In this document: positions 54,844-63,671 of the stretch, piece after piece
Numbering within the stretch: the first letter of the stretch is position 1
How the letters are laid out: each line of letters begins with the position of its first letter
NCBI RefSeq assembly: GCF_020023385.1
Contig: NZ_JAIQCL010000001.1
Span: forward strand, 496,001-560,000
DNA: 64,000 bases
Reading direction: 5' to 3'
Source: Planococcus circulans
Lineage (GTDB): Bacteria; Bacillota; Bacilli; Bacillales_A; Planococcaceae
Notes under the pieces: generated by a model
What the model was told of the DNA's origin: nothing
What the model saw: the letters and a program-made list of their open reading frames with translations, nothing else
The model's database searches: none
Translations under genes and position numbers: made by a program

Positions 54844-57360
54844 TTATGAAGCTGTTCCGTGACAATTTTTGTATTTCTTGCCGCTGCCGCATGGGCAAAG
54901 ATCATTGCGGCCGACTTCCATATCTTTGCGGACAGGAACCTTTTTCTTTTTCGGAGCTGGTCCGTCTTCTTTCGGATTGACTGCCTGGCCTTTCGCCACT
55001 TCCTCACGTTCAAGGTTGTTGCGTATTTCAGCCTTCATCGAATATTTCGCGACATCTTCTTCAATGGCTTCTACCATCGCCTCGAACATTGCAAAGCCTT
55101 CGCTTTGGTATTCACGAAGTGGATCGTTTTGTCCATAGGCACGCAAATGGATCCCCTGGCGCAGTTGATCCATCGCATCGATGTGATCAATCCACTTGGT
55201 ATCAATCGAACGGAGAAGAACGACTTTTTCGAATTCGCGCATCCGGTCAGGCGTCATTTCAATCTCTTTTTCATCGTAATGCTTAGTAACAGCGGCTTTA
55301 ATGAAGTCAATGAGCTCTTCCCGGGATTTCTCTTGAAGATCTGCTTCGGTCACTGTGTTTTCAGGAAGAAGGTTTGCTGAAATTAGTTCTGACAGTGTTT
55401 TCAGGTGCCAGTCATCCTGCTTTTCCTCTACAGTATGCGTGTAGACCATCCGCTCAATTGAACTGTTGATCATATTTTCAACCAATGCACGCATATTTTC
55501 AGTTTCGAGAACTTCCATACGTTCTTTATAGATGATTTCACGCTGTTGGCGAAGAACATCGTCGTATTGAAGCAGACGTTTCCGAGCATCGAAGTTATTG
55601 CCTTCCACTCGTTTTTGCGCTGATTCTACAGAACGCGTCACCATCTTCGATTGCAATGGCTGGGAATCATCCATTCCCAGTTTGCCCATCATATTGCGCA
55701 TGGCATCCGATCCGAATCGGCGCATCAAATCGTCTTCAAGAGACAGATAGAATTGAGTGACACCCGGATCTCCCTGGCGGCCTGAACGTCCGCGCAGCTG
55801 ATTGTCAATGCGGCGGGATTCATGGCGCTCTGTACCAATGACCGCCAGACCGCCGGCTTCGATGACACCCTCACCAAGCTTGATATCCGTGCCTCGTCCG
55901 GCCATATTGGTGGCAATGGTCACAGAACCTTTTTGGCCGGCATTTAAAATGATTTCCGCTTCATGCGCGTGATTCTTCGCGTTCAATACGGAATGCTTGA
56001 TGCCTTTTTTCGTCAAATACTCCGAAATGATTTCAGATGTCTCGATCGCTACAGTACCTACCAGCACCGGCTGGCCTTTGGCATTGCGCTCTGCAATGTC
56101 ATCTCCTACTGCTTTGTATTTACCGGCAGTTGTGGAATAAATCAAATCAACATGGTCTTCACGGATGATCGGTTTATTCGTCGGAATTACAATGACATAC
56201 ATATTGTAGATATTGCGGAATTCTTCTTCCTCAGTCTTAGCTGTACCGGTCATACCAGACAACTTGTCATACATACGGAAATAGTTCTGGAAAGTGATTG
56301 TAGCCATTGTCATCGATTCATTTTGGATTTCCAGGCCTTCTTTAGCTTCGATTGCCTGGTGAAGACCATCCGAATACCGGCGCCCCTTCATCAGACGGCC
56401 TGTAAACTGATCGACAATGACCACTTCCCCTTCCTGTACCACATAATCCACATCTTTGTGCATCGTAACGTATGCCTTCAATGATTGATTGATTGTGTGG
56501 TTCAAGCGAACATGGCTGATATCGAAAAGGTTATCGATGCCAAATGCTTTCTCGACTTTCTCGATGCCTTCTTCCGTCAGAACGACACCTTTGGTTGTTT
56601 CATCGTACGTATAATCTGTATCTTTTCTCAATAGGCGCGCAAAAGCATTCGACTGCTGATACAATTGAGCCGCTTTAGCTGCCTGCCCAGAAATGATCAA
56701 AGGCGTCCGCGCTTCATCGATCAAGATGGAATCGACTTCATCGATTACTGCGTAATTTAATGGGCGCTGGACCATGTCTTCTTTGTAGAGCACCATATTG
56801 TCCCGCAGGTAGTCAAAGCCCAGTTCGTTATTGGTGCTATAAGTGACATCCGCCTGGTAAGCTGCCCGTTTTTCGTCTTTGGTCAACGAGTTTAAATTCA
56901 AGCCGACAGACAATCCAAGCCATTCATAAAGCTGGCCCATCTCCAAAGCATCACGGCTGGCCAAGTATTCGTTGACCGTTACCACGTGAACCCCTTTTTT
57001 ACTGATAGCATTCAAGTAAACAGACAGTGTGGAAGTCAAAGTCTTACCTTCACCTGTCTTCATCTCTGAAATATTCCCTTCGTGCAAGGAAACAGCGCCC
57101 ATAATCTGGACACGGAATGGGTAAAGTCCAAGCACGCGCTTTGATGCTTCCCGAATAGTTGCGAAAGCTTCAGGCAGCAAGTCATTCAGTGCTTCGCCTT
57201 TGGCATGGCGACCTATAAATTCTTCTGTTTTCGCTTGCAATGCTTCATCAGACAAAGCTGCAAAATCTGAAGCCAACGCCTCTACACGATCCGCTACTTT
57301 TTCCAATCGTTTCAAATCCCGTTTATTCGGATCAAATACTTTATTTAATACTCCTAGCAT
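54844..57360 (-). CDS. secA: Preprotein translocase ATPase SecA
   Basis: Motor of Sec protein export, 838 residues. Walker A is [11 protein letters not shown] near residue 104, DEAD-type box [17 protein letters not shown] near 210, motif [10 protein letters not shown] and motif [24 protein letters not shown] are intact. The C-terminal zinc SEC-C motif [19 protein letters not shown] is present. ATG 57360 follows GGGAGCGG; the frame runs twelve codons further. Full length for Firmicute SecA. Confidence 0.97.
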   Translation of the reverse strand: MLGVLNKVFDPNKRDLKRLEKVADRVEALASDFAALSDEALQAKTEEFIGRHAKGEALNDLLPEAFATIREASKRVLGLYPFRVQIMGAVSLHEGNISEMKTGEGKTLTSTLSVYLNAISKKGVHVVTVNEYLASRDALEMGQLYEWLGLSVGLNLNSLTKDEKRAAYQADVTYSTNNELGFDYLRDNMVLYKEDMVQRPLNYAVIDEVDSILIDEARTPLIISGQAAKAAQLYQQSNAFARLLRKDTDYTYDETTKGVVLTEEGIEKVEKAFGIDNLFDISHVRLNHTINQSLKAYVTMHKDVDYVVQEGEVVIVDQFTGRLMKGRRYSDGLHQAIEAKEGLEIQNESMTMATITFQNYFRMYDKLSGMTGTAKTEEEEFRNIYNMYVIVIPTNKPIIREDHVDLIYSTTAGKYKAVGDDIAERNAKGQPVLVGTVAIETSEIISEYLTKKGIKHSVLNAKNHAHEAEIILNAGQKGSVTIATNMAGRGTDIKLGEGVIEAGGLAVIGTERHESRRIDNQLRGRSGRQGDPGVTQFYLSLEDDLMRRFGSDAMRNMMGKLGMDDSQPLQSKMVTRSVESAQKRVEGNNFDARKRLLQYDDVLRQQREIIYKERMEVLETENMRALVENMINSSIERMVYTHTVEEKQDDWHLKTLSELISANLLPENTVTEADLQEKSREELIDFIKAAVTKHYDEKEIEMTPDRMREFEKVVLLRSIDTKWIDHIDAMDQLRQGIHLRAYGQNDPLREYQSEGFAMFEAMVEAIEEDVAKYSMKAEIRNNLEREEVAKGQAVNPKEDGPAPKKKKVPVRKDMEVGRNDLCPCGSGKKYKNCHGTAS

Positions 57361-57632
57361 AATTATACCGCTCCCTGCGCAAGTGTCCGCCGGCATCTAA
57401 CACACCGGATGATCGCTTTAGCTTTTATAGTGTCCTATTAAACATTTTGCTTAATGGGCATAGTTATCCAAATCATCTTCAGTCGATTCAAAAAAAAATC
57501 TCACTATTCATTTTAACACTGCGCCCAAAAGCGTGCAAATAATGACGTCAGCTATTCTTTTGCCGTGATGGAAGAAACAGGATTGCCCGCTTTGAACACT
57601 GAGCAATCAGGATTTCAATAATTTACAGCAAA
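57361..57632. other. secA upstream region
   Basis: No gene is seen. It holds the secA leader with a GC-rich imperfect inverted repeat near 57385-57410 (GTGTCCGCCGGCA and CACACCGGA) and a TATAAA (about 57425-57430, minus strand). I found no convincing -35 partner. Confidence 0.5.
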
Positions 57633-57662
57633 CAAAAAAGCCTCTCGCTTGGAGAGGCTTTA
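57633..57662 (-). terminator. hpf terminator
   Basis: Stem AAAGCCTCTC/GAGAGGCTTT with a GCTTG-type loop and a T run on the minus strand. Confidence 0.85.
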
Positions 57663-57698
57663 CTGTTCAACACAGTATAGTTTAAGGCTATTCAATTT

Positions 57699-58268
57699 TT
57701 ATTGTGCAGAAGTTTCGATCAAGCCGTAGCTTCCATCTTTACGTTTATAGACGATATTTGTTTCATTGGATTCTGCGTCAGTGAAGACGAAGAAATTGTG
57801 TCCAAGCATATTCATCTGCAAAACCGCTTCTTCTTCATCCATCGGTTTCAAGTCAAACTGCTTAGTACGGACGATTGTGAAATCCTCGTCCTCTTCTTCA
57901 GCTTCGTTTTGGTTGCGAGTATCGTTCTCGGCAGTTGCAAATGCAAGTCCCATACCGTCACGCTCACGGAATTTACGATTTACTTTTGTTTTATACTTGC
58001 GAATTTGACGCTCCAGCTTGCTAACGATCAAATCTATTGCAGCGTACATATCATCATGCCGTTCTTCAGCACGTAAGGTCAGGTTTTTCATTGGTATTGT
58101 AACTTCCACTTTTGTTTGGCTGTGATTATATGATTTTAAGTTAACCATTGCGGTAGCATTAGCACCGTCTGTGAAATAGCGTTCAATCTTTTCGACTTTC
58201 TTTTCAATGTGGTCACGTATTGCGGGAGTTACCTCAATATTTTCGCCTCTGATGTTAAATTGCAACAT
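57699..58268 (-). CDS. hpf: Ribosome hibernation promoting factor, long form
   Basis: 189 residues. The N-terminal RaiA/HPF domain (MLQFNIRGENIEVTPAIRDH to about residue 105) binds the decoding region of the 30S subunit. After an acidic linker (about 110-130) comes the long-form C-terminal domain containing IVRTKQFDLKPMDEEEAVLQMNMLGH in parts, which makes 100S ribosome dimers. GAAGGAGGAG precedes the ATG. A GTTTTA-14-GGGAAG element upstream could be a sigma-B promoter. Confidence 0.95.
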   Translation of the reverse strand: MLQFNIRGENIEVTPAIRDHIEKKVEKIERYFTDGANATAMVNLKSYNHSQTKVEVTIPMKNLTLRAEERHDDMYAAIDLIVSKLERQIRKYKTKVNRKFRERDGMGLAFATAENDTRNQNEAEEEDEDFTIVRTKQFDLKPMDEEEAVLQMNMLGHNFFVFTDAESNETNIVYKRKDGSYGLIETSAQ

Positions 58269-58310
58269 GTTAACTCCTCCTTCTATTGTGCTACCTGTAC
58301 ACTTCTACAT

Positions 58311-58336
58311 CTTCCCTTGTCTTTCCTTCTTAAAAC
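58311..58336 (-). promoter_or_regulatory. Possible sigma-B promoter of hpf
   Basis: Minus-strand GTTTTA (58336-58331), 14-bp spacer, GGGAAG (58316-58311). The sigma-B consensus is GTTTAA-N13/14-GGGTAT, so the -10 has two mismatches. B. subtilis hpf (yvyD) is under sigma-B and sigma-H. Confidence 0.3.
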
Positions 58337-58394
58337 CAAAAAAGTTTTAACAGTATTGATTACAGGTAAACATTATGACAAGGAGATGAAGTTT

Positions 58395-59102
58395 ATGTTC
58401 ACTAATAAAACAGTTATTGTTACAGGTGCATCCCAAGGCATCGGCAAGAGCATCGCAACACATTTTGCTGCAGAAAATGCACGCGTCATCGGATTGGATG
58501 TCCAACCCGTCGCACTGGAAGGGGTAGAATATCGGAAATGCGACGTCGGCAATTTTAATGAGGTTATAACCGTATTCAAGAAAATCAATGAAGATTACGG
58601 TGCTGTCCATGCCTTGATCAATAATGCGGGAATTTCCACCTTCAAATCCATCTGGGATGTGGATGAACAGGAATGGGACCATGTCCTGGATACCAACCTG
58701 AAAAGCGTGTTCATCTGCAGCCGGGAAGCTGCACGCTATATGACAGACGATATCCGCTCCATCATCAACATGACCTCGACACGCGCATTCATGTCGGAGC
58801 CCAATACTGAAACTTATTCGGCATCAAAAGGCGGTATTTTTGCGTTAACCCATTCACTTGCTGCCACTTTCAGCGAAAAAGGAATTCGCGTCAACTCCAT
58901 CGCTCCTGGCTGGATCCATACTGGGGACACAACAGAACTACGTGACGTCGATCATCAGCAGCATTGGAGCGGCCGCGTCGGTGAACCTGCCGACATAGCG
59001 CGGGCCTGCCTGTTCCTCAGCAACCCACAAAACTCATTCATCACAGGAGAATGCCTGAACATCGACGGCGGCATGACACGGAAAATGATTTATGAACACT
59101 AG
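58395..59102 (+). CDS. Short-chain dehydrogenase/reductase
   Basis: 235-residue classical SDR, cytoplasmic NAD(P)-dependent oxidoreductase. TGASQGIGKSIA (about residues 10-21) is the cofactor motif, NNAG lies near 82, catalytic Ser is in NMTSTRAF, and Tyr and Lys in YSASKGG (about 147-151). The end has PGWIHTG and GECLNIDGGMTRK. Asp in IGLDVQP after the second strand suggests NAD rather than NADP. The substrate is unknown. ATG 58395 follows AAGGAG by 9 bp; the open frame runs far upstream into hpf but without a ribosome site. The stop is directly followed by the second repeat array. Confidence 0.9.
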   Translation: MFTNKTVIVTGASQGIGKSIATHFAAENARVIGLDVQPVALEGVEYRKCDVGNFNEVITVFKKINEDYGAVHALINNAGISTFKSIWDVDEQEWDHVLDTNLKSVFICSREAARYMTDDIRSIINMTSTRAFMSEPNTETYSASKGGIFALTHSLAATFSEKGIRVNSIAPGWIHTGDTTELRDVDHQQHWSGRVGEPADIARACLFLSNPQNSFITGECLNIDGGMTRKMIYEH

Positions 59103-59106
59103 AATA

Positions 59107-59476
59107 GAAAAGCGGAGGCAGCCAACAGCTGAAGCTAACCTAAGAACGCGACTTCCTGTCGCAACGCTTACATGATCCGCATCCTGCGGACCTCCGACAG
59201 GCTTAAGGCGATTTGCCGACGCGGCGTTTTGTGCCGCACAGGCAAAGTGACTTAAGACCCCGAGGATCTGGGCGCTGCAGCTGGACACCAGGAAAAGCGG
59301 AGGCAGCCAACAGCTGAAGCTAACCTAAGAACGCGACTTCCTGTCGCAACGCTTACATGATCCGCATCCTGCGGACCTCCGACAGGCTTAAGGCGATTTG
59401 CCGAAGCGGCGTTTTGTGCCGCACAGGCAAATTGACTTAAGACCCCGAGGTTCTGGGCGCTGCAGCTGGACACCAG
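59107..59476. repeat. Structured repeat family, units B1 and B2 (185-bp tandem copies)
   Basis: Copies 59107-59291 and 59292-59476 differ at only about three positions. They start GAAAAGCGGAGGCAGCC and end CTGCAGCTGGACA like array A. The core keeps TTTGCC/GGCAAA, CTTAAG/CTTAAG and the GCGGC/GCCGC tip. An extra insert holds hairpins GCGAC/GTCGC and CCGCA/TGCGG. Confidence 0.9.
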
Positions 59477-59523
59477 GAAAAGCGGAGGCAGCCGTGTAGC
59501 TCTGCCGGAGCCTGGACACTGAA
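59477..59523. repeat. Structured repeat family, truncated unit B3
   Basis: A 47-bp remnant with the family start (GAAAAGCGGAGGCAGCC) joined to the family end (GCCTGGACA); the central arm is deleted. Confidence 0.75.
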
Positions 59524-59587
59524 AACCACAATCCCCAGACCCCATCAAACAAAACTAAAAAACTAACATCCATTACTTCTTAGAACA

Positions 59588-59614
59588 CAAAAAACCGGCC
59601 TTGGCCGGTTTTTT
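59588..59614. terminator. Bidirectional terminator of the PilZ gene
   Basis: AAAACCGGCC/GGCCGGTTTT hairpin with a very short loop and T run, overlapping the stop codon. Confidence 0.8.
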
Positions 59615-59972
59615 AATTCATTTCGATTTCTTTCAATTCTCTGATTTCATTTAAAATCAACATTTCCTTAATTGAATTGCGCTCAAAATCAGCACCGTAA
59701 ATCCAGCCTTCCTCATACTGCTGTTTCCAGACGATCGTCGCACCTGCGGTGATCGTTTCATGATTCAGGACAAACTGCAGATTGACGTTTTCTTCTCCCG
59801 GCTTTAACTCTTTTTCGGAAAACAGTTTTGCTCCTTTAGGCGAAATATCAAGCAGTAGACAATATTTTTTCGGAGACACCGCTTGATTGCCGAGTGGGTC
59901 CATCAATTGCATACATATCTCTGGCGGCGTACCAAAAGTGTAACGAAAACTTTCTGACCGTTTATAGAACAT
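59613..59972 (-). CDS. PilZ-domain protein
   Basis: 119-residue single-domain protein. The N-terminal RSESFRYTF resembles the PilZ RxxxR motif and LLDISPKGAKLFS matches DxSxxG (about residues 42-54). GADFERNS near the end closes the barrel. PilZ domains bind cyclic di-GMP, but the first motif is loose (R-S-E-S-F-R), so binding is not certain. GGAGGGACA precedes the ATG. It follows comFC by about 40 bp on the same strand and may be its last co-transcribed gene. Confidence 0.72.
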   Translation of the reverse strand: MFYKRSESFRYTFGTPPEICMQLMDPLGNQAVSPKKYCLLLDISPKGAKLFSEKELKPGEENVNLQFVLNHETITAGATIVWKQQYEEGWIYGADFERNSIKEMLILNEIRELKEIEMN

Positions 59973-60013
59973 GGCTGTCCCTCCTATTTGTCCCTCCAGT
60001 ATAAACCACCTGG

Positions 60014-60670
60014 CTATGCACGGATAAGGGTAAGAATCTTAATTTCTTTCGCACCCTTTTCTTTCAGAACTTTAGCAGCCAGGCGCATCGTACTTCCTGT
60101 GGTATATAAATCATCGAACAGTAAGATTTTTTCAGGTACAGCTTGCCCATTCCACCAAAAGACGTCTTGCAGGGCCATTCTTTCGGACTTCGATTTTTCA
60201 CCAAGACCGACTTCATTTTTCCCGAGGCAATGTGTATATGGGATAGAAGCTGCATCAAGCAGCCGATCAACTTGAGGGAAAGTCCGTTCTTTCAATTTGA
60301 CATCATTCATCGGAATCGGAACAATCACCGAATTCTGTTTGCTGCATTCTTCTTTTAGAACCGAAGCGAAAACTTCCGACAACACCACGTCTTTCAAAAA
60401 TTTATATTGATGAAGAAATTCTTTCATCGCGTGATTATAGCGGTATAAGCTCTTTCCAGAATCAATTACCCCAGCATACTCTGTAGTTTCCCACTGACTG
60501 CAATTGAGGCATTTCCCTTCTCCTGGGGCACTGCAGATTGGGCATCCTGCTGCGGTTCTTTCGAAGCCGGCACGACAGCGCAGACAAATCACCTCTTCCA
60601 ATTCATTGAAAAAAATGCTTCGCCAGCTTACGTGGGGTAACATCATCCGATCACATAAATAGCAATTCAA
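60014..60670 (-). CDS. comFC: ComFC phosphoribosyltransferase-like competence protein
   Basis: 218 residues. N-terminal zinc cluster CYLC (residues 3-6), then CLRC and CPIC/CLNC pairs, then a PRTase-type domain with the motif ILLFDDLYTTGST (about 185-197). ComFC works with ComFA in transport of single-stranded DNA into the cytoplasm. It starts at TTG 60670, whose TTGA overlaps the comFA stop, with GAGGGGG 7 bp upstream. No comFB lies between, unlike B. subtilis. Confidence 0.92.
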   Translation of the reverse strand: MNCYLCDRMMLPHVSWRSIFFNELEEVICLRCRAGFERTAAGCPICSAPGEGKCLNCSQWETTEYAGVIDSGKSLYRYNHAMKEFLHQYKFLKDVVLSEVFASVLKEECSKQNSVIVPIPMNDVKLKERTFPQVDRLLDAASIPYTHCLGKNEVGLGEKSKSERMALQDVFWWNGQAVPEKILLFDDLYTTGSTMRLAAKVLKEKGAKEIKILTLIRA

Positions 60671-61995
60671 ATTCCAGCCCCCTCATTATAAGAAACGATC
60701 AACTTTTTCGCTTTATCCATCTGCCGGACAATGCCATTGTGAAAAAATACGATTTCTCCGTCAGGATGATCTTTAGATCTTCCCGTTCGCCCTGATATTT
60801 GAATCAATGCCGCAGCGTCAAAAATAGGTTGATCTGCGCCGACTACCGCAACTTGCACATTCGCAATTGTGATTCCGCGCTCCAAAATCGTCGAAGTCAC
60901 TACGCCGGGAATTTGCCTTTGACGCAATTTCATGACTTTCTCTTTTCTGTCTTCGTCTTTGGAGTGGACCGCTTCGATGCTTGGATGTTTTTTCTGGAGT
61001 AAGACAATCGCCTGTTCAATCAGTTCAATCGTCGGAAAGAACAATAGGAACGGCTGCTCTTTCGCTATTTTGTCATCTACCCACGCCATTAATTTCGGCG
61101 GAATCCTGCCTTTGGCAAAATCTTTTTCGTAGCCCCATAAGGATCGGAATTCAGGAACAGGCAATGGGTGGCCATGAAATCGCTGAAATATCTTTGAAGT
61201 ATTGGACACTTGCTTTACTAATTGAGCTGAAGGAGTCGCTGACACATAAATGATGGGCGCCTCCTTTTTCTTGGCATTTATAACCGCCTTCTTCAGCGCT
61301 GGATCATAAGAGAAGGGAAAAGCGTCCGCCTCATCGACAATCATGACATCAAAGGCATCTTTGAATCGGTACAATTGGTGAGTAGTGGCAATGACCAATT
61401 GGGCAAAACCGGTTTCTTCTGGAGAATCCCCATATAGGCTATGGATGATCGTGTTCGGAAAAACGGAGCGCAATCGTGGAGAAAGCTCCAATACTACGTC
61501 CGTTCTGGGAGCAGCGATGCAAACACGCTGCCCTTTTTTCAATGCATCAAAGATGGGCGGAAACAACAGCTCGGTTTTTCCAGCTCCACACACCGCGTAT
61601 ACAAGGTGATCGTTTTTTTGTAAGAGGCTATTTTGAACTTCCAGTGAAGCTTTTTTCTGCAACGGGGTAAGGTTACCATTCCAATGAAATGAATGGCTTT
61701 GAGGAGAGATGGTTGAAGGGAGCGCCCAGGTGATCAATTCCGTACAGGAACTGATGCGCCCCATTTTTATGCAGTGGCGGCAATAATAACAGATTCCATT
61801 GCACCTGGCACAGAAAAAAGGAATGATTTTTTGTGTGGATTTTTCCAGGCATCTGGCACATTGCCTTCCGTCGAGGATACCTTGACTGACAGTGATGGCT
61901 CCGGTGGATATGGCTTTGTCCACGAGCTCCTTTGGAAATGGAATGAAATTTCGCAGCCATGTTCTGCCTGTTAAAAATTCTTCTAACTGCCTCAT
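60667..61995 (-). CDS. comFA: ComFA DNA-uptake helicase
   Basis: 442 residues. Four-Cys zinc region CARC...CARC...CYYC..C (about residues 45-80), then a DEAD-box helicase: Walker A VCGAGKTELL near 142, DEAD box VDEADAFPF near 228, SATPS, and motif VI QISGRTGRSKDHPDG. It is the cytoplasmic ATPase that drives DNA import in transformation. ATG 61995 follows AAAGGTGG. The degV gene upstream ends 39 bp away, as in B. subtilis. Confidence 0.94.
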   Translation of the reverse strand: MRQLEEFLTGRTWLRNFIPFPKELVDKAISTGAITVSQGILDGRQCARCLEKSTQKIIPFFCARCNGICYYCRHCIKMGRISSCTELITWALPSTISPQSHSFHWNGNLTPLQKKASLEVQNSLLQKNDHLVYAVCGAGKTELLFPPIFDALKKGQRVCIAAPRTDVVLELSPRLRSVFPNTIIHSLYGDSPEETGFAQLVIATTHQLYRFKDAFDVMIVDEADAFPFSYDPALKKAVINAKKKEAPIIYVSATPSAQLVKQVSNTSKIFQRFHGHPLPVPEFRSLWGYEKDFAKGRIPPKLMAWVDDKIAKEQPFLLFFPTIELIEQAIVLLQKKHPSIEAVHSKDEDRKEKVMKLRQRQIPGVVTSTILERGITIANVQVAVVGADQPIFDAAALIQISGRTGRSKDHPDGEIVFFHNGIVRQMDKAKKLIVSYNEGAGI

Positions 61996-62034
61996 CTGCA
62001 ACCACCTTTCGATAGAGAAAAAGCCTCAGCAGGT

Positions 62035-62868
62035 TTATTTTTTCACCCAACCAAGACCCATCGCTCCTTCTCCTAAATGTGTTCCAATAACCGGTCCAAA
62101 ATAAGAAATTTCAAAATCCACTTCCGGACATGCAACTTCCAGTTCTGCTCGCCATTGCTTAGCTTCTTCAGGACGGTTTGCATGAATAACTGTCGCCTGC
62201 CGCTTCTGGCCATCTTTACTGTCTTCTTTCAATAAATCAACAATTCGATTCATCGCTTTTTTTCGTGTCCGAATTTTTTCAAAAGGAATAATGACTTTTT
62301 CCTGAAAATGCAAAATCGGTTTGATTTGTAGCATTCCTCCGACCAAGGCCTGAGCACTGGACAATCTTCCTCCACGCTGCAGATGCTTCAGGTCTTCTAC
62401 CATAAAATAGGCGCGCAAAGAGGTTTTCATTTCATCCAATTCAGCCAAAATCGTTTGAGCATCCGCTCCCTCTTCAGCCATTTCCGCAGCTTTAACTGCG
62501 TAAAACCCTTGCAAAGCACAGGTAAGCTCTGTATCAAAAGAATAGACTTTCACGCCATCGACCATTTCAGCCGCCTGCTTCGAACCTGCGTAAGTCCCAC
62601 TGATGCCACTGGACAAATGGATGGAGACGATTTCCTTGTAATCGGCTGAAAGCTTGTCATAAAGTGTGGTGAATTCTCCAAGTGGGGGCTGCGAAGTTTT
62701 CGGGAATTCCTCTTTAGCTTTACGATAAAATTCTTTTTCAGTCATTTCCGCTTCTTTAAAAGACTGGTTTCCAAATGTCACTTCCAGCGAAATCATATGA
62801 ATATTCAAGGCTTTGCGTGTTTCTTCAGGTAAATAAGATGTACTGTCTGTTACAATTGCCGTTTTCAT
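62035..62868 (-). CDS. DegV-family fatty-acid-binding protein (second copy)
   Basis: 277 residues, DegV/FakB type: DSTSYLPEETRKAL at the start, KTSQPPLGEF with the lipid-contacting Ser, LSSGISGTYAGSKQAAE, LQRGGRLSSAQALVG and the end GPVIGTHLGEGAMG. Paralogue of 29218-30069. Fatty-acid binding for FakA is the family role. It is upstream of comFA on the same strand, where B. subtilis has yviA. Confidence 0.92.
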   Translation of the reverse strand: MKTAIVTDSTSYLPEETRKALNIHMISLEVTFGNQSFKEAEMTEKEFYRKAKEEFPKTSQPPLGEFTTLYDKLSADYKEIVSIHLSSGISGTYAGSKQAAEMVDGVKVYSFDTELTCALQGFYAVKAAEMAEEGADAQTILAELDEMKTSLRAYFMVEDLKHLQRGGRLSSAQALVGGMLQIKPILHFQEKVIIPFEKIRTRKKAMNRIVDLLKEDSKDGQKRQATVIHANRPEEAKQWRAELEVACPEVDFEISYFGPVIGTHLGEGAMGLGWVKK

Positions 62869-62937
62869 GTTTAATCAGCCTCCTCTGCTAGTTTACCAAA
62901 AAAAGACATAGAAAAGACATGAATGGAAAGGACATAA

Positions 62938-62970
62938 TAAAAAAATTTCCCGCACATAGCGGGAAACCTT
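62938..62970 (-). terminator. Terminator of the lipoprotein gene
   Basis: Stem TTTCCCGC/GCGGGAAA with a 5-base loop and a T run on the minus strand. Confidence 0.82.
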
Positions 62971-63540
62971 TTATTGATTACCGATAAAGTGAACGCTTGT
63001 TACTTTCCATCCATCATTCTCTTTTTCGAATACAACGACCTGCCGGCCAGATTGTTCAATCGCATCATCCGAGTTCGCGTCCTTCATCTTTACATTGAGT
63101 GTCGCAAAAACTTCCGCGCGGTCTTCTTCGTATTTTACAATCGTTTCATCACTTGTTTCATATTGACTGTCGTAAGCTTCGAAAGCTTGTGCTAATGCCG
63201 CTTTATCTTCCTCGCGATCAAAACCATCCGGATCCTGTGCGATGATGTTCATATAACGGTCAATATCTTCCGCATTAAATGCTGCAATATACTCATCGTA
63301 AGCTGCCAATAATTCATTGGCCTGCTCTTCAGGCACTTCCGCTTCTATAACATTTCCTTCATCATCCACTGTAAAACCGACTTTTTCTTCCTTGTCTTCA
63401 TCAATGCCGTGGTCGACTGCATTATTCTCATTAGCTGCATTGCCATCTTCGACCGTGTTTTCATTGACTGAAGGCTCTTCGGAATCTGAACAGGCAGCCA
63501 GTGTCAAAATAAGCCCTGCCGCAATAATCATTTTTTTCAT
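62971..63540 (-). CDS. Lipoprotein with NTF2-like domain
   Basis: About 189 residues, no named family recognised with certainty. Signal peptide with lipobox LAAC (about residues 14-17), an acidic Asn/Glu-rich linker to about residue 65, then an SnoaL/NTF2-like fold. That domain shows LAAYDEYIAAFNAEDIDRYM, the middle ETIVKYEEDRAEVFATL, and VVVFEKENDGWKVTSVHF at the end. It should sit at the outer membrane face. Two ATGs are adjacent; I took the second. Confidence 0.75.
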   Translation of the reverse strand: MKKMIIAAGLILTLAACSDSEEPSVNENTVEDGNAANENNAVDHGIDEDKEEKVGFTVDDEGNVIEAEVPEEQANELLAAYDEYIAAFNAEDIDRYMNIIAQDPDGFDREEDKAALAQAFEAYDSQYETSDETIVKYEEDRAEVFATLNVKMKDANSDDAIEQSGRQVVVFEKENDGWKVTSVHFIGNQ

Positions 63541-63671
63541 CATGCATTCCTCCTGCGCTTCATTTTGCCATAGGCAGTTGGTGAATACAATGAAGAAACT
63601 GTGTCATCTATCAAAACGGAATTTTTTTCAGTTTTACGGTACACTAATAGGTATAAAAAAGGAGGGATCGC

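Noticed and set aside
59034-59573. Minus-strand ORFs across the second repeat array
   Set aside because: Same reason: frames opened by tandem repeats, one overlapping the SDR gene end.
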